A stretch of DNA of 64,000 bases from Xylophilus sp. Leaf220. Its GTDB lineage: Bacteria > Pseudomonadota > Gammaproteobacteria > Burkholderiales > Burkholderiaceae_C. Location of the stretch: contig NZ_LMKO01000012.1 in the NCBI RefSeq assembly GCF_001421705.1, positions 126,547 through 190,546 on the forward strand, given 5' to 3'. Of the stretch, positions 1-8,651 are shown one piece after another. A program made the translations under genes and the position numbers. The notes under the pieces are model-generated. The model made no database searches, was not told the DNA's origin, and saw only the letters and a program-made list of their open reading frames with translations. Each line of letters starts with the position of its first letter. The first letter of the stretch is position 1.

Positions 1-780
1 CCGGTTTCCGAAGCCGATGCCCGCGGCGTCCTGCGCACCGAAGAGCGGCGGATGCTGGCCGGCCGCATCGCCGAAGAAATCGCCCGCCTGCCGGAGACGG
101 CCCGGGTGCCCGAGGTGGTGCGCGCCTTCGTCCTCGGCCCCTGGTCGCTGGTGATCGCCGAGGCGCAGCTCACCGCACGCGGCGGCGTCGGCGACCCCGA
201 GGGCTACTACGCCCTGGTGCGCCCGCTGCTCTGGAGCGCCCAGCCCGAACTGGGCCGGGCCGACCGGCAGCACCTGACCAGCGTGCTGCACAACCTGTTC
301 TCCCGGCTGCGCGCCGGCCTGGCGAGCATCGCCTGGCCCGAGGAAGAGACCGTCGACGTCTTCCAGGCACTGGTCGATGCGCACCAGGTCGCGCTGCGGC
401 CCGACGGCAGTTCTTTCGCGATCCGCAACCGGCCGCCCGCCGCCATGCCCGATGCCGCGCCGATGGCTGGCGGCACCGGCGACGCACCACCCACCCGGCC
501 CTGGAAAGCCCCGTCACCCGACCTGGCCTTCGCCGAAGGCGCAGCGCCGGGCGCCACGAAGGGCGCCGGTGTCTCCGGCGACGGCGACACGCTGGCACCC
601 GGCGTGCAGGTCGAGTTGCTGCAGGACGGCCACTGGCGCCGGCTGCAGCTGCTGTGGGCCAGCCCGCACGGCTCGCTGCTGCTGTTCGAAGGCGACGACG
701 GCCGCAACGAGTCGATGACCCGCCGCCTCTGCGTGCAGTGCATGAAAGAGAACCGGCTGCGGATCGTGCAGCCAGGCTAG
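1..780 (+). CDS. DUF1631 family protein, C-terminal part
   Basis: The reading frame is open from the first base of the window, so the true start lies upstream and only the last 259 codons are present. The helical block with GPWSLV, DPEGYYALVRPLLWS and a downstream LRAGLASI segment matches what I know of the C-terminal half of DUF1631 proteins of betaproteobacteria, which are normally several hundred residues long. A Pro/Ala-rich linker follows (about residues 145-200 of the visible part), then a small beta-rich end that reads through LLLFEGDDG and may be a PilZ-like fold. The family is cytosolic and has no established function that I know of. The gene is convergent with the P1 peptidase that follows. 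Confidence 0.72.
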   Translation, partial: PVSEADARGVLRTEERRMLAGRIAEEIARLPETARVPEVVRAFVLGPWSLVIAEAQLTARGGVGDPEGYYALVRPLLWSAQPELGRADRQHLTSVLHNLFSRLRAGLASIAWPEEETVDVFQALVDAHQVALRPDGSSFAIRNRPPAAMPDAAPMAGGTGDAPPTRPWKAPSPDLAFAEGAAPGATKGAGVSGDGDTLAPGVQVELLQDGHWRRLQLLWASPHGSLLLFEGDDGRNESMTRRLCVQCMKENRLRIVQPG

Positions 781-887
781 TCGGCAGGGCGGCCTCGGCT
801 GCCGGTGCTGCGGCCACGGGCCTCGGCGCAGATGCCGGGCGGCTGGCTTTGCGAGCCGGCCGCGATGCGTTCAGCGCGGCACCGGCC

Positions 888-1883
888 TCATGCCCGAAAG
901 TCCGACAGGCTCGGCAGATGCAGGCCGTCCACCGTGATGCCCTGCGCCGCATGCACCGCCCGCAGCACCGCGAGCGCCGTCGCCTCGGCCGCCATCGCGC
1001 CCAGCACGATCCGGTCGGGCACGTCGGTCGCCCGGCCGGTCGACAGTGCGAACAGCGTATCGCCGTCGGAGACGGTGTGCACCGGGTTGATGGTGCGGGC
1101 CAGGCCGTCGTGCGCCGACTGCGCCAGCCGCTGGGCCTGCGCCTTGGTGAGCGGCGCGTCGGTCGCGACCACGCCGATGGTGGTGTTGGTGCCGGCGATC
1201 AGCGGCCGCGGCGGGTCGCCGGCCAGCAGGGCGCGGCGGGTGTCGTGCAGGCGGCGGCCGTCGGGGCTGCGCGCACCGGCGACGGGCAGGCCGGTGGCGG
1301 GATCGACCACGTCGCCCAGCGCATTCACCGCGACCAGCGCACCCACCGTCGTACCGCCCACCGTGACCGATGCGGTGCCCACGCCGCCCTTCATCGCGCG
1401 GCCGATGCCGAAGAGCTTGCCCACCGCCGCCCCGGCGCCGGCGCCCACGTTGCCTTCGGCCGGCCGCCGTGCCGACGCGGCGGCGCAGGCCGCGTAACCT
1501 GCCGCACCGTCGGGCCGGACCCGCATGTCGCCGACCAGCAGGTCGAACAGCACCGCCGCCGGCACGATGGGCACCCGGCCGACGCCCACCGGCAGGCCGT
1601 GGCCATGCGCTTCCAGCCAGCGCATCACGCCGCCCGCCGCATCGAGCCCGTAGGCGCTGCCGCCGGCCAGCAGGATCGCATGGACCTGCTCCACCAGGTT
1701 GCCGGGCGCGAGCAGGTCGGTCTCGCGCGTGCCGGGGGCTGCGCCGCGCACGTCGACGCCGGCCACCGCGCCTTCGGGCACCAGCACCACGGTGCAGCCG
1801 GTGGGCCGCAGGTCCGAGGTCCAGTGGCCGACGGAGATGCCGGGCACGTCGGTGATCGCGCCGGGAAGGTGGGCTGTAGACAT
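888..1883 (-). CDS. P1 family peptidase (DmpA/NylC-like N-terminal nucleophile hydrolase)
   Basis: A 331-residue protein of the P1 family, which includes L-aminopeptidase/D-esterase DmpA and nylon-oligomer hydrolase NylC. These proteins cleave themselves to expose a Ser or Thr nucleophile. The motif GTNTTIGVVATDAPL (residues 231-245) is consistent with cleavage between Asn233 and Thr234, the Asn/Thr type of NylC rather than the Gly/Ser type of DmpA. The glycine-rich segments LLAGGSAYGLDAAGG and VGAGAGAAVGK are also family hallmarks. The frame runs on to 2144, but the extension is Arg/Pro-rich and crosses the dispersed repeat at 1960, so I take the ATG at 1883. The substrate cannot be told from sequence. 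No signal peptide is visible. Confidence 0.85.
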   Translation of the reverse strand: MSTAHLPGAITDVPGISVGHWTSDLRPTGCTVVLVPEGAVAGVDVRGAAPGTRETDLLAPGNLVEQVHAILLAGGSAYGLDAAGGVMRWLEAHGHGLPVGVGRVPIVPAAVLFDLLVGDMRVRPDGAAGYAACAAASARRPAEGNVGAGAGAAVGKLFGIGRAMKGGVGTASVTVGGTTVGALVAVNALGDVVDPATGLPVAGARSPDGRRLHDTRRALLAGDPPRPLIAGTNTTIGVVATDAPLTKAQAQRLAQSAHDGLARTINPVHTVSDGDTLFALSTGRATDVPDRIVLGAMAAEATALAVLRAVHAAQGITVDGLHLPSLSDFRA

Positions 1884-1959
1884 CCGCGGATTATCGGCAG
1901 GCCCCGCAGCGGGCCGGTACCGCGTGCCATCGATCGGCGCAGCCCCGCAAAGGTCCGAT

Positions 1960-2010
1960 GCTATGGTTTCGATAGCTGGAGGCCGGCGTTGTGAGCCGGC
2001 TGCAGGCCTG
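1960..2010 (+). repeat. Dispersed GCTAT-N7-ATAGC repeat, copy 1
   Basis: The 17-bp core GCTATGGTTTCGATAGC is at 1960-1976. It is followed by a GCCGGC...GCCGGC pair that could fold as a hairpin. It lies between the P1 peptidase and the copper oxidase. It belongs to the nine-copy family described under findings. Confidence 0.75.
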
Positions 2011-2043
2011 AAAGACCCCTGAAACCGACCTGCACGGCCGCAG

Positions 2044-3459
2044 TCACCGCGCCGTGCCGCCGGTGCCGTGGCCCATGGCCCCGTGGTCCATCCCGCCATG
2101 GTGGTGGCCCTGCGGCACGGCGGGCGTGGCCGGTGCGCCGGCACCGGGAGCGGTCGGCGCCTGCGGCGGCGGCGCGCCGGTCCACTCGTGCGCCACCGTG
2201 CCCGGCGGGTGCGCGACCGGCCCGGGGTCGCGGTAGTCGCCGGCCGGCTGGTCGCGCCGCACCTTCAGCACGCTGAACATGCCGCCCATCTCGATCGGGC
2301 CGAAGGGGCCGTCGCCCGACATCATCGGCAGCGTGTTCTCGGGCAGCGGCATCCGCATCGCACCCATGTCGCCCATGCCGCGCGAACCCATCGCCATATA
2401 GGGCGGCACGATGCCGCGGATCTTCTGCGCCAGGTCTTCCTGCGGCACGCCGACCATCGTCGGCACCGCGTGGCCCATCGCATTCATCGTGTGGTGCGCC
2501 TTGTGGCAGTGCAGTGCCCAGTCGCCCTCGGCGTCGGCCACGAACTCGATCTGGCGCATCTGGCCGACCGCGATGTCGGCCGACACCTCGGGCCAGCGGG
2601 CCGAGGGCGGCACCGGCCCGCCGTCGGTGCCGGTGACGCTGAACTCGTGGCCGTGCAGGTGCAGCGGATGGTTGGTCATGGTGAGGTTGCCGACGCGGAT
2701 CCGCACCCGGTCCCCGCGCCGTACCGGCAGCGGGTCGATGCCGGGGAACACCCGGCTGTTCCAGGCCCAGAGGTTGAAGTCGGTCATCGTCGCGACGCGC
2801 GGCGTGCGGCTGCCGGGGTCGATGTCGAAGCTCTGCATCAGGAAGCAGAAATCGCGCTGCACCGGCGCGATCTGCGGATGCCGCGCCGCCCGCGGATGCG
2901 TCACCCAGAAGCCCATCATGCCCATCGCCATCTGCACCATCTCGTCGGAATGCGGGTGGTACATGAAGGTGCCGGGGCGCTGCGCGGTGAACTCGTAGAC
3001 GAAGGTCTTGCCGGGCGGGATGTGCGGCTGGGTCAGGCCGCCCACGCCGTCCATGCCGTTGGGCAGGCGCTGGCCATGCCAATGGACCGTCGTGGCCTCG
3101 GGCAGGCGGTTGGTTACGAAGATGCGCAGCCGGTCGCCCTCGACCACCTCGATCGTCGGGCCCGGGCTCTGGCCGTTGTAGCCCCAGAGGTGGGCCTCCA
3201 TGCCCGGCGCCATCTCGCGCACCACCGGCTCGGCGACCAGGTGGAATTCCTTTATACCGGCGTTCATCCGCCAGGGCAGCGTCCAGCCGTTGAGGGTGAC
3301 GACCGGGTTGTAGCGGGGCCCGTCGCCCGGCACCAGCGGCGGGGCGGTGCCGCTGCCGGGCTGGTGGTGCGCCTCGGGCAACGCGGCCACGGCCGAGCGG
3401 GCGACGGTGGAGGCGGCGACGGCACCGGCCGTGCCGGCGAAGAAATTGCGGCGGTTCAT
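2044..3459 (-). CDS. Multicopper oxidase, Tat-exported, His/Met-rich C-terminus
   Basis: A 471-residue periplasmic multicopper oxidase. All copper-ligand motifs are visible: HWHG (126-129), MYHPH (167-171 region), HPLHLHGHEF (264-273), and HCHKAHHTMNAM (318-329), which fits HCH-x3-H-x4-M. The N-terminus MNRRNFFAG with Ala-rich stretch is a Tat signal. After the last copper motif comes a Met-rich segment (353-395, eight or more Met) and a His/Met tail GHHHGGMDHGAMGH (451-464). Such extensions bind Cu(I) in copper-resistance oxidases. The ATG at 3459 is one base after the TGA of the upstream tolC-type gene, so the two are translationally linked. The likely role is oxidation of Cu(I) in the periplasm. 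The frame runs to 3624, but that extension lacks a signal peptide. Confidence 0.9.
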   Translation of the reverse strand: MNRRNFFAGTAGAVAASTVARSAVAALPEAHHQPGSGTAPPLVPGDGPRYNPVVTLNGWTLPWRMNAGIKEFHLVAEPVVREMAPGMEAHLWGYNGQSPGPTIEVVEGDRLRIFVTNRLPEATTVHWHGQRLPNGMDGVGGLTQPHIPPGKTFVYEFTAQRPGTFMYHPHSDEMVQMAMGMMGFWVTHPRAARHPQIAPVQRDFCFLMQSFDIDPGSRTPRVATMTDFNLWAWNSRVFPGIDPLPVRRGDRVRIRVGNLTMTNHPLHLHGHEFSVTGTDGGPVPPSARWPEVSADIAVGQMRQIEFVADAEGDWALHCHKAHHTMNAMGHAVPTMVGVPQEDLAQKIRGIVPPYMAMGSRGMGDMGAMRMPLPENTLPMMSGDGPFGPIEMGGMFSVLKVRRDQPAGDYRDPGPVAHPPGTVAHEWTGAPPPQAPTAPGAGAPATPAVPQGHHHGGMDHGAMGHGTGGTAR

Positions 3460-3460
3460 G

Positions 3461-4918
3461 TCAGTGGCCCGGGCTGGTGAGGGGGAGGGCGCCGAACGGC
3501 GCGGCAGTGGCGGGAAAGCCGCCCGGCAGGGGCGCGGTGGTGGTCGCGGCGGAGGCACCGGTGAGCGCCTGCCGCAGGTCGGTATCGGCGATCCAGAAAT
3601 CGCGCTCGGCGGCGGTGGCGGCATCGACCGCGGCCAGGCTGGCGCGGGCCTCGGCCAGCAGTTCCCAGACGCTGGCCAGCATGCCGTTGTAGCGCAGCAG
3701 CGTTTCGTCGGCGATATGGCTGCGCAGCGGCACCACCTCCTGGCGGTAATGCAGCGCCAGGTCGTGCGCGGTGCGCCAGCCGAGCCAGGCGGTGCGCGCC
3801 TCGCTGCGGGCCCGCACCGCCACTTCGCCGACCTGCGCCGCGCTCAGCAGGTACAGGTTGCGGGCGCGGGCGCTGCGCGCCTGGCCCCAGTCGAAGAGCG
3901 GTATCGGCAGGTCCAGCTCCCAGCCGCGCTGCACCGAGCGGCCGCCGCCCGCCTCGTCGAAGGTGGAGTTGCGGACATAGCCGATGTCGAGGTCGCTGAC
4001 GTAGCGGGTCGCCCGCACCAGCCCCAGCGAGCGGGCGAACTGGCGGTTGCGGGCCAGGGCCGCCCGCACGTCGAGCCGCTCGCGCAGCGCGGTCGATTCG
4101 ACCGCTGCCGCATTGGGCGCGGCACTGGCCTCCGGCAGCGCGGGCAGGTGGTCCGGCAGGGCGAACCCGGTCTGCGGGCCCCACAGGCCCAGCAGCCGGG
4201 CCAGCGTGGCGCGCTCCCGCTCGGCGGCCTGGCGGCTGCGGGCGAGATGGGCCGCGCTTTCGGCCAGCACCAGCTGCTCCTTCGACTGCTGCAGCGTGCT
4301 CCAGTTGCCGGTGCGCGCCATGCGGCGGGCCAACTCGGCCCCGGCGGCGGCGGCCTCTCGCATCCGCTCGGCCGCCTGGGCCGACTGCTCGGCCGCCACC
4401 GCGCGGAACCAGGCGCGGCGCACGTCGGCCGCCAGGCGCACCGCCTCCTGCGCCGCCTGCAGCGTGGCCGCTTCGGCCTGCCGCTGCCCCAGCTCGGCCC
4501 GCCAGGGCAGGGTGACGATGCCCAGCAGCCCGATCGACAGGCTGCGCTCGATCTCGCGCTCGCTGCCCTCGGTCAGCCGCGCGATCGAGAACACCGGATT
4601 GGGCAGCAGGGCCGCCTGCACCCTGTCGGCATCGGCGACGCCCAGCGTGGCGAGCGAGGACTGCAGCGCGGGGCTCTGCAGCATCGCGATGCGCACCGCG
4701 GCATCGGCCGTCAGCGGTTGCGGCCGCAGCAGGTCGGCGACGGTGGCCGACACTTCGGCGCCCGGTGCGGGCAGGGGTGCGTCCGCCGTGCCGATGCGGG
4801 GTGCGGCCAGCGACTGCACATCGCCCCGCAGGCCGTCGGGAGAGACGGATGCGCAACCCGCGAGGAGGGCGAGGGCGGCCAGCAACAGCGGTGTGGTGCG
4901 ATGAAGGTGCCGGCTCAT
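3461..4918 (-). CDS. TolC family outer-membrane efflux lipoprotein (CusC-like)
   Basis: A 485-residue protein beginning with a lipoprotein signal, hydrophobic core LLLAALALLAGC, with the lipobox cysteine at about residue 22. The long Ala/Arg/Glu-rich helical stretches and the two-fold internal organisation are those of TolC/CusC outer-membrane channels (OEP family). It lies between a His-rich secreted protein and a multicopper oxidase, which points to copper handling. However, no RND pump or membrane-fusion gene is visible in the locus, so its pump partner must lie elsewhere. Its start codon overlaps the stop of the preceding gene by 4 bp (ATGA, 4915-4918), and its stop is one base before the oxidase start. 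Confidence 0.85.
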   Translation of the reverse strand: MSRHLHRTTPLLLAALALLAGCASVSPDGLRGDVQSLAAPRIGTADAPLPAPGAEVSATVADLLRPQPLTADAAVRIAMLQSPALQSSLATLGVADADRVQAALLPNPVFSIARLTEGSEREIERSLSIGLLGIVTLPWRAELGQRQAEAATLQAAQEAVRLAADVRRAWFRAVAAEQSAQAAERMREAAAAGAELARRMARTGNWSTLQQSKEQLVLAESAAHLARSRQAAERERATLARLLGLWGPQTGFALPDHLPALPEASAAPNAAAVESTALRERLDVRAALARNRQFARSLGLVRATRYVSDLDIGYVRNSTFDEAGGGRSVQRGWELDLPIPLFDWGQARSARARNLYLLSAAQVGEVAVRARSEARTAWLGWRTAHDLALHYRQEVVPLRSHIADETLLRYNGMLASVWELLAEARASLAAVDAATAAERDFWIADTDLRQALTGASAATTTAPLPGGFPATAAPFGALPLTSPGH

Positions 4919-5469
4919 CGAGCGCTCCCGGACGGGTGGTGGTGGCCGTGGTCATGAGGATCGGCTTTCGGCGCATCCGAGGTCCGGGACGCTGGTGCTG
5001 TAGAAGATGGCGCGGCGGGCCCTGGTGGCACGGGAGCGGTATGCCCGTGGTGTTCGGACCCCGCCGACGGTCGGGCCGGTTCGTTCGATGCGGGAGCGGC
5101 CGGCGTCGGCATGGCCATCGTGGGCGGCGTACTGTGGGTCGCGTGCGCGCCGTGGGCATCCGAACTGGGATGGCTGCCGTGGTTGCCATGGCTGCCATGA
5201 TCGGCATGGCCGCCATGCGCACCACCGGCTTCCTGCAGTGCTGCGGCATTCGCATCGCGCCAGGGCGTGCGGTCCCGCTCCACGCCCCGCGGCCCATCGA
5301 AAGCCGGGCGATATACCGGCGGCGGTGCGATACCCTCGGGATCTACCACCGCAGCGGGCGATGCCGAAGCAGCCCAGGCGGCGAAAAGGCAAACAGCGGC
5401 GGTGGCCAACGGTGGCACGCGGCGCAAGGCACCGTGCCTGCGGACGACGCCGCAAAAGAAAAACGACAT
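4915..5469 (-). CDS. His-rich secreted protein of the copper locus
   Basis: A 184-residue protein I cannot place in a named family. It has an N-terminal hydrophobic segment (about residues 18-36, ending ASASPAA) that looks like a signal peptide. A middle part with GGAHGGHADHGSHGNHGSH and HGAHATH follows, and the C-terminal tail is ADPHDHGHHHPSG. The many His with Met and Gly suggest a periplasmic metal-binding or metal-storage protein. I chose the ATG at 5469 because GGAGA lies about 8 nt upstream on the minus strand, although the frame stays open to 6099. Its stop overlaps the tolC-type start by 4 bp, so they are co-translated. Confidence 0.65.
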   Translation of the reverse strand: MSFFFCGVVRRHGALRRVPPLATAAVCLFAAWAASASPAAVVDPEGIAPPPVYRPAFDGPRGVERDRTPWRDANAAALQEAGGAHGGHADHGSHGNHGSHPSSDAHGAHATHSTPPTMAMPTPAAPASNEPARPSAGSEHHGHTAPVPPGPAAPSSTAPASRTSDAPKADPHDHGHHHPSGSAR

Positions 5470-5573
5470 GGGAACGGTCTCCGGACGAAACGAGGACGCG
5501 TCTGCAAGAAACCATGCCGACGAACGGCACGGTTGGCATGACCCACGCAGAAGCGCAGGCCGCTGCAGACGGA

Positions 5574-6002
5574 CTACGGGCGGGGAGACCGGAAAATCGG
5601 CGGTTTGAAGCCCGGCGCCGGGTCGGCGCTGGCATAGGCGACCGGTACTGCGCGGGGCAGTGCCTGCGGCACGGCGGACGGCACCAGCCCGACAGGGCCG
5701 AACGGCAGCGCAGCCGTATGGCACACCTGGCAATCGCCACAGGCCGCGTGGCCCGCAGGGCCGGTGTCGGCATCGTCGTGGCAGTCCGCGGGCCCGTCGT
5801 GCGCCGCGGCAGGGGCTGCATCGTGCATGCCGCTGTGCGCTGCGTTCATGGCAGCATGCGAAGCGTGCCCACCGCCATGCAGTGCCAGCGTGTGGGCCTG
5901 CGGGCCATGCCCCGCCGCCGGCACCTGCATCGCCATCGCATCGCCCACCCAGGCACGCAGCACCAGCAGCAGTGCGAAGACGAGGAGGAGAGGGCGGGAC
6001 AT
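5574..6002 (-). CDS. His/Cys-rich secreted protein, DUF2946-like
   Basis: A 142-residue protein with an N-terminal signal segment (LLLVFALLLVLRAWVGDAMA). A His/Met-rich stretch follows (HGGGHASHAAMNAAHSGMH), and then the cysteine cluster CGDCQVCH near residue 90. This layout resembles the small DUF2946-type proteins found in metal-resistance operons. I infer a periplasmic metal-binding role, most likely copper given the oxidase three genes downstream. It is the first gene of the copper cluster. The 104-bp gap to the next gene has no terminator that I can see, so one transcript is plausible. I found no clear CueR- or CopR-type operator upstream. Confidence 0.6.
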   Translation of the reverse strand: MSRPLLLVFALLLVLRAWVGDAMAMQVPAAGHGPQAHTLALHGGGHASHAAMNAAHSGMHDAAPAAAHDGPADCHDDADTGPAGHAACGDCQVCHTAALPFGPVGLVPSAVPQALPRAVPVAYASADPAPGFKPPIFRSPRP

Positions 6003-6399
6003 GGCGGCGATGATAAGGGGGTGTGTTTTTGGGAGGGCCGCGCGTTCGGTGGGGATATAGGTAAAAAGCGGCTCTGGCCGGCTCGCTGTGCCGGCTCAAT
6101 GCTATAAAAATAGCAGCAAAACATCCGGTGTCTTGGCACCATGGGAGTTAGGTCGCGATGTGATTCGGGCTTGATGGCGTGAGCAAGCAAGTCAGTATGA
6201 AAAGCGCCGCTTAGGGTGTCGTTGCTATGTCAGTAACTGGCCGAAAGCTGCCTCAGCGAGGAAATTGGCGACCTCGGTAACCGATAGACTAAAAACGGAG
6301 GCCTGCAGTGGTACGCGCCCTTTCCAATCCGCGAACTACCTACAAGTCATTCAGTCCTATCACCACTGCGCGCCCAAAGGGCCAAAACGGCCACAGACA
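6003..6399. other. Intergenic region without a recognised gene
   Basis: About 400 bp, visibly less GC-rich than its surroundings, between the start of the copper locus and the end of selU. It holds a repeat copy at about 6077-6114. The rest shows no protein that I recognise on either strand; the open frames crossing it continue as shadows of selU. It may be a remnant of something transferred, but I see no terminal inverted repeats. Confidence 0.5.
6077..6114 (-). repeat. Dispersed GCTAT repeat, copy 2 (short core)
   Basis: The core is 14 bp here, GCTATAAAAATAGC at 6101-6114. The GCCGGC pair lies on its left, so the element reads on the minus strand. The order, core then GCCGGC-N-GCCGGC, is the same as in the other copies. 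Confidence 0.65.
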
Positions 6400-7446
6400 T
6401 CAGGCGCCCAACCCCGCGATATCCCGCGCCAGCGCCGCGATCTCGTCCTCCGACAACCCCGTCGCCTGCACCTGCCGCCGCTCCGGCCAGCAGCGAAAGT
6501 GCGCGCGCTGCGACTTGGCGTACGAGGGGTCGTAATGCTGCGTCGCCAGTTCCGAGAACAGTTGCGGCAGCGTGCCCGCCAGCGCCAGTTCCTGCCATGC
6601 GGCGATGACCTCCTTGCCGTGCAGTTGCTTCAGTGGCTCGAACTGGCCGGCCAGCCACTCGGGGCGGTCGCCCAGGTAGGCGTAGTCGCGCAGCAGGTAG
6701 GCCAGCCGCGCCGGCTCGGGCACCTGCAGCTCCACGCAGGGGCTGTCGCGCATCCGTTCGACCAGCGGGATCGGCACGTTGAGCCGGCCGATGCGGCGGC
6801 CTTCGCCCTCGACGTACAGCGGGCGGGCCGGGTCGCAGCGTTCGATCACCGCGGCTATTGCCGTTTCGAAAGCCGTTTGCGAGGGTTGGGGCGTGTCGGG
6901 CAGGGCGCCCAGCAGCGATCCCTTGTGGCGGGCCAGGCCCTCCAGGTCGAGCGTCTGGTGGCCCTGGCTCGCCAGGGCGTGCAGCACCCGCGTCTTGGCG
7001 CTGCCGGTGGGGCCGCAGACGACGATCAGCGGAAGCTGCGGCGCCTGTTGCTCCAGCGTGTCGATGACATGGCGGCGCCAGGACTTGTAGCCGCCGGCCA
7101 GCTGCTGCGCGTCCCAGCCGACCATGCGCAGCCAGGTGGTCATGGAGCCGCTGCGCAGGCCGCCGCGCCAGCAGTACACCAGCGGCTTCCAGCCGGCGGG
7201 CCGGTCGGCGAAATGGTTCTGCAGGTGGCGCGCCAGGTTGGCCGCCACCATGCCGCCGCCGACGCGCCGGGCCTCGAAGGCGCCTTGCTGCTTGTAGAGC
7301 GTGCCGACGATGCGGCGCTCTTCGTCGTCGAGCACCGGGCAGTTGATCGCGCCGGGCATGTGGTCGAGGGCGAACTCGGCGGGCGAGCGGGCGTCGACTA
7401 TTGTGTCGAAGCCGTGGCGGTCGGCCACCCGGGTGGGCGGCCTCAT
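6400..7446 (-). CDS. selU: tRNA 2-selenouridine synthase
   Basis: A 348-residue protein with an N-terminal rhodanese domain, active-site Cys92 in YCWRGGLRSGS, and a P-loop GPTGSAKT at 145-152. That is the two-domain layout of SelU/MnmH, which uses selenophosphate to turn 2-thiouridine at the wobble position of tRNAs for Lys, Glu and Gln into 2-selenouridine. Its ATG overlaps the TGA of selD by 4 bp (7443-7446), so supply and use of selenophosphate are coupled. The frame is open upstream to 8109 inside selD, but the overlap start with the rhodanese DARSPAEF motif is clearly right. Confidence 0.93.
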   Translation of the reverse strand: MRPPTRVADRHGFDTIVDARSPAEFALDHMPGAINCPVLDDEERRIVGTLYKQQGAFEARRVGGGMVAANLARHLQNHFADRPAGWKPLVYCWRGGLRSGSMTTWLRMVGWDAQQLAGGYKSWRRHVIDTLEQQAPQLPLIVVCGPTGSAKTRVLHALASQGHQTLDLEGLARHKGSLLGALPDTPQPSQTAFETAIAAVIERCDPARPLYVEGEGRRIGRLNVPIPLVERMRDSPCVELQVPEPARLAYLLRDYAYLGDRPEWLAGQFEPLKQLHGKEVIAAWQELALAGTLPQLFSELATQHYDPSYAKSQRAHFRCWPERRQVQATGLSEDEIAALARDIAGLGA

Positions 7447-8525
7447 GCGGTCACCACCAGGCCGGGCGGGCCGCTGTCCATGCGGCCGACCACGGCAGCG
7501 TCGCCGAAGCCCTCGGCTTGGAAGATCGCCTGCACCGCGCCCAGCGCCTCGGGCGCACAGCTCACCAGCAGGCCGCCGCTGGTCTGCGGATCGGTCAACA
7601 AGGCCTGGGCGATGGCGGGCAGTCCGGCGGCCAGTTCCACGTCGGCGCCGTAGCCGCTCCAGTTGCGGCCGGATGCGCCGGTGATGCAGCCGGCCTCGGC
7701 CAGCGCGGCCACGCCGGGCAGCAGCGGCAGGCCCGGCCAGTGCAGCGTGGCGCGCAGGCCGGCGCCGCGGGCCAGTTCCAGCGTATGGCCTGCGATGCCG
7801 AAGCCGGTCACGTCGGTCAGCGCATGCACGCCGTCGCAGTCGGCCAGGGCGATGCCGGGGGTGTTGAGGCGGGTGGTGGTGTCGATCAGGCGGGCATAGC
7901 CGTCGGCATCGAGCAAATTCTTCTTGAGCGCGGCAGAGAGCACGCCCACGCCCAGCGGCTTGCCCAGCACCAGCAGGTCGCCGGCGCGGGCGTCGCGGTT
8001 GCGCCGCACTTTCGACGGATGCACCAGGCCCATCACCACCAGGCCATAGATCGGCTCGACCGAGTCGATGGTGTGGCCCCCCGCGATCGGGATGCCCGCG
8101 GCGCGGCACACCGCCTGGCCGCCCTCGACCACGCGGCCGATCACCTCCACCGGCAGCTGGTTCACCGGCATCGCGACCAGGGCCAGGGCCATGATCGGCC
8201 GGCCGCCCATCGCGTACACGTCGCTGATCGCGTTGGTGGCGGCGATGCGGCCGAACTCGAACGGGTCGTCGACGATCGGCATGAAGAAATCGGTGGTGGC
8301 GATCAGCGCCTGTTCGTCGTTCAGGCGGTAGACGGCGGCGTCGTCGGCGGTTTCGATGCCCACCATCAGCTCGGGCGGGATGAGACCCGCGCCGCTGCTG
8401 CGCAGGATCTGCGACAGCACCCCCGGCGCGATCTTGCAGCCGCAGCCGCCGCCGTGCGAGAAGGCGGTGAGCCGGATCGGCGCATCGGAGAGGGGAGGGA
8501 GGGTCGGAACGGGGGTGGGGTGCAT
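7443..8525 (-). CDS. selD: Selenide, water dikinase (selenophosphate synthase)
   Basis: A 360-residue SelD that makes selenophosphate from selenide and ATP. The glycine-rich catalytic segment GGGCGCK is at 25-31. Cys28 and Lys31 match the essential Cys and Lys of the E. coli enzyme, so this form uses Cys and not selenocysteine. Other family blocks are TTDFFMPIVDDPFEFGRIAATNAISDVYAMGG (position about 78-109) and the C-terminal LTDPQTSGGLLV. It is divergently arranged with a PhnD-type transporter and overlaps selU. No selA or selB is in view, so within this window the only visible use of selenophosphate is tRNA modification. Confidence 0.96.
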   Translation of the reverse strand: MHPTPVPTLPPLSDAPIRLTAFSHGGGCGCKIAPGVLSQILRSSGAGLIPPELMVGIETADDAAVYRLNDEQALIATTDFFMPIVDDPFEFGRIAATNAISDVYAMGGRPIMALALVAMPVNQLPVEVIGRVVEGGQAVCRAAGIPIAGGHTIDSVEPIYGLVVMGLVHPSKVRRNRDARAGDLLVLGKPLGVGVLSAALKKNLLDADGYARLIDTTTRLNTPGIALADCDGVHALTDVTGFGIAGHTLELARGAGLRATLHWPGLPLLPGVAALAEAGCITGASGRNWSGYGADVELAAGLPAIAQALLTDPQTSGGLLVSCAPEALGAVQAIFQAEGFGDAAVVGRMDSGPPGLVVTA

Positions 8526-8651
8526 GGAGGCCTCGGAGTGCCCGGAATTATCGCGAGCGGCGGGGTTTCTAGAATCGCGGTTCCTGCGTGCCCTCCGCGC
8601 GCCCTGGGCATTGCGCCTTTCTCGTCCCTACCGGCTCCCCGCTCCATCACC

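Noticed and set aside
170-952. Long minus-strand frame opposite the DUF1631 gene
   Set aside because: Arg/Ala-rich translation without family features; a shadow produced by GC-rich codon usage of the gene on the plus strand.
654-1994. 446-codon plus-strand frame opposite the P1 peptidase
   Set aside because: Composition is that of an antisense frame, and the opposite strand encodes clear P1-family motifs.
6003-6399. Possible insertion sequence remnant
   Set aside because: Composition differs from the surroundings, but I found no terminal inverted repeats and no transposase motif.
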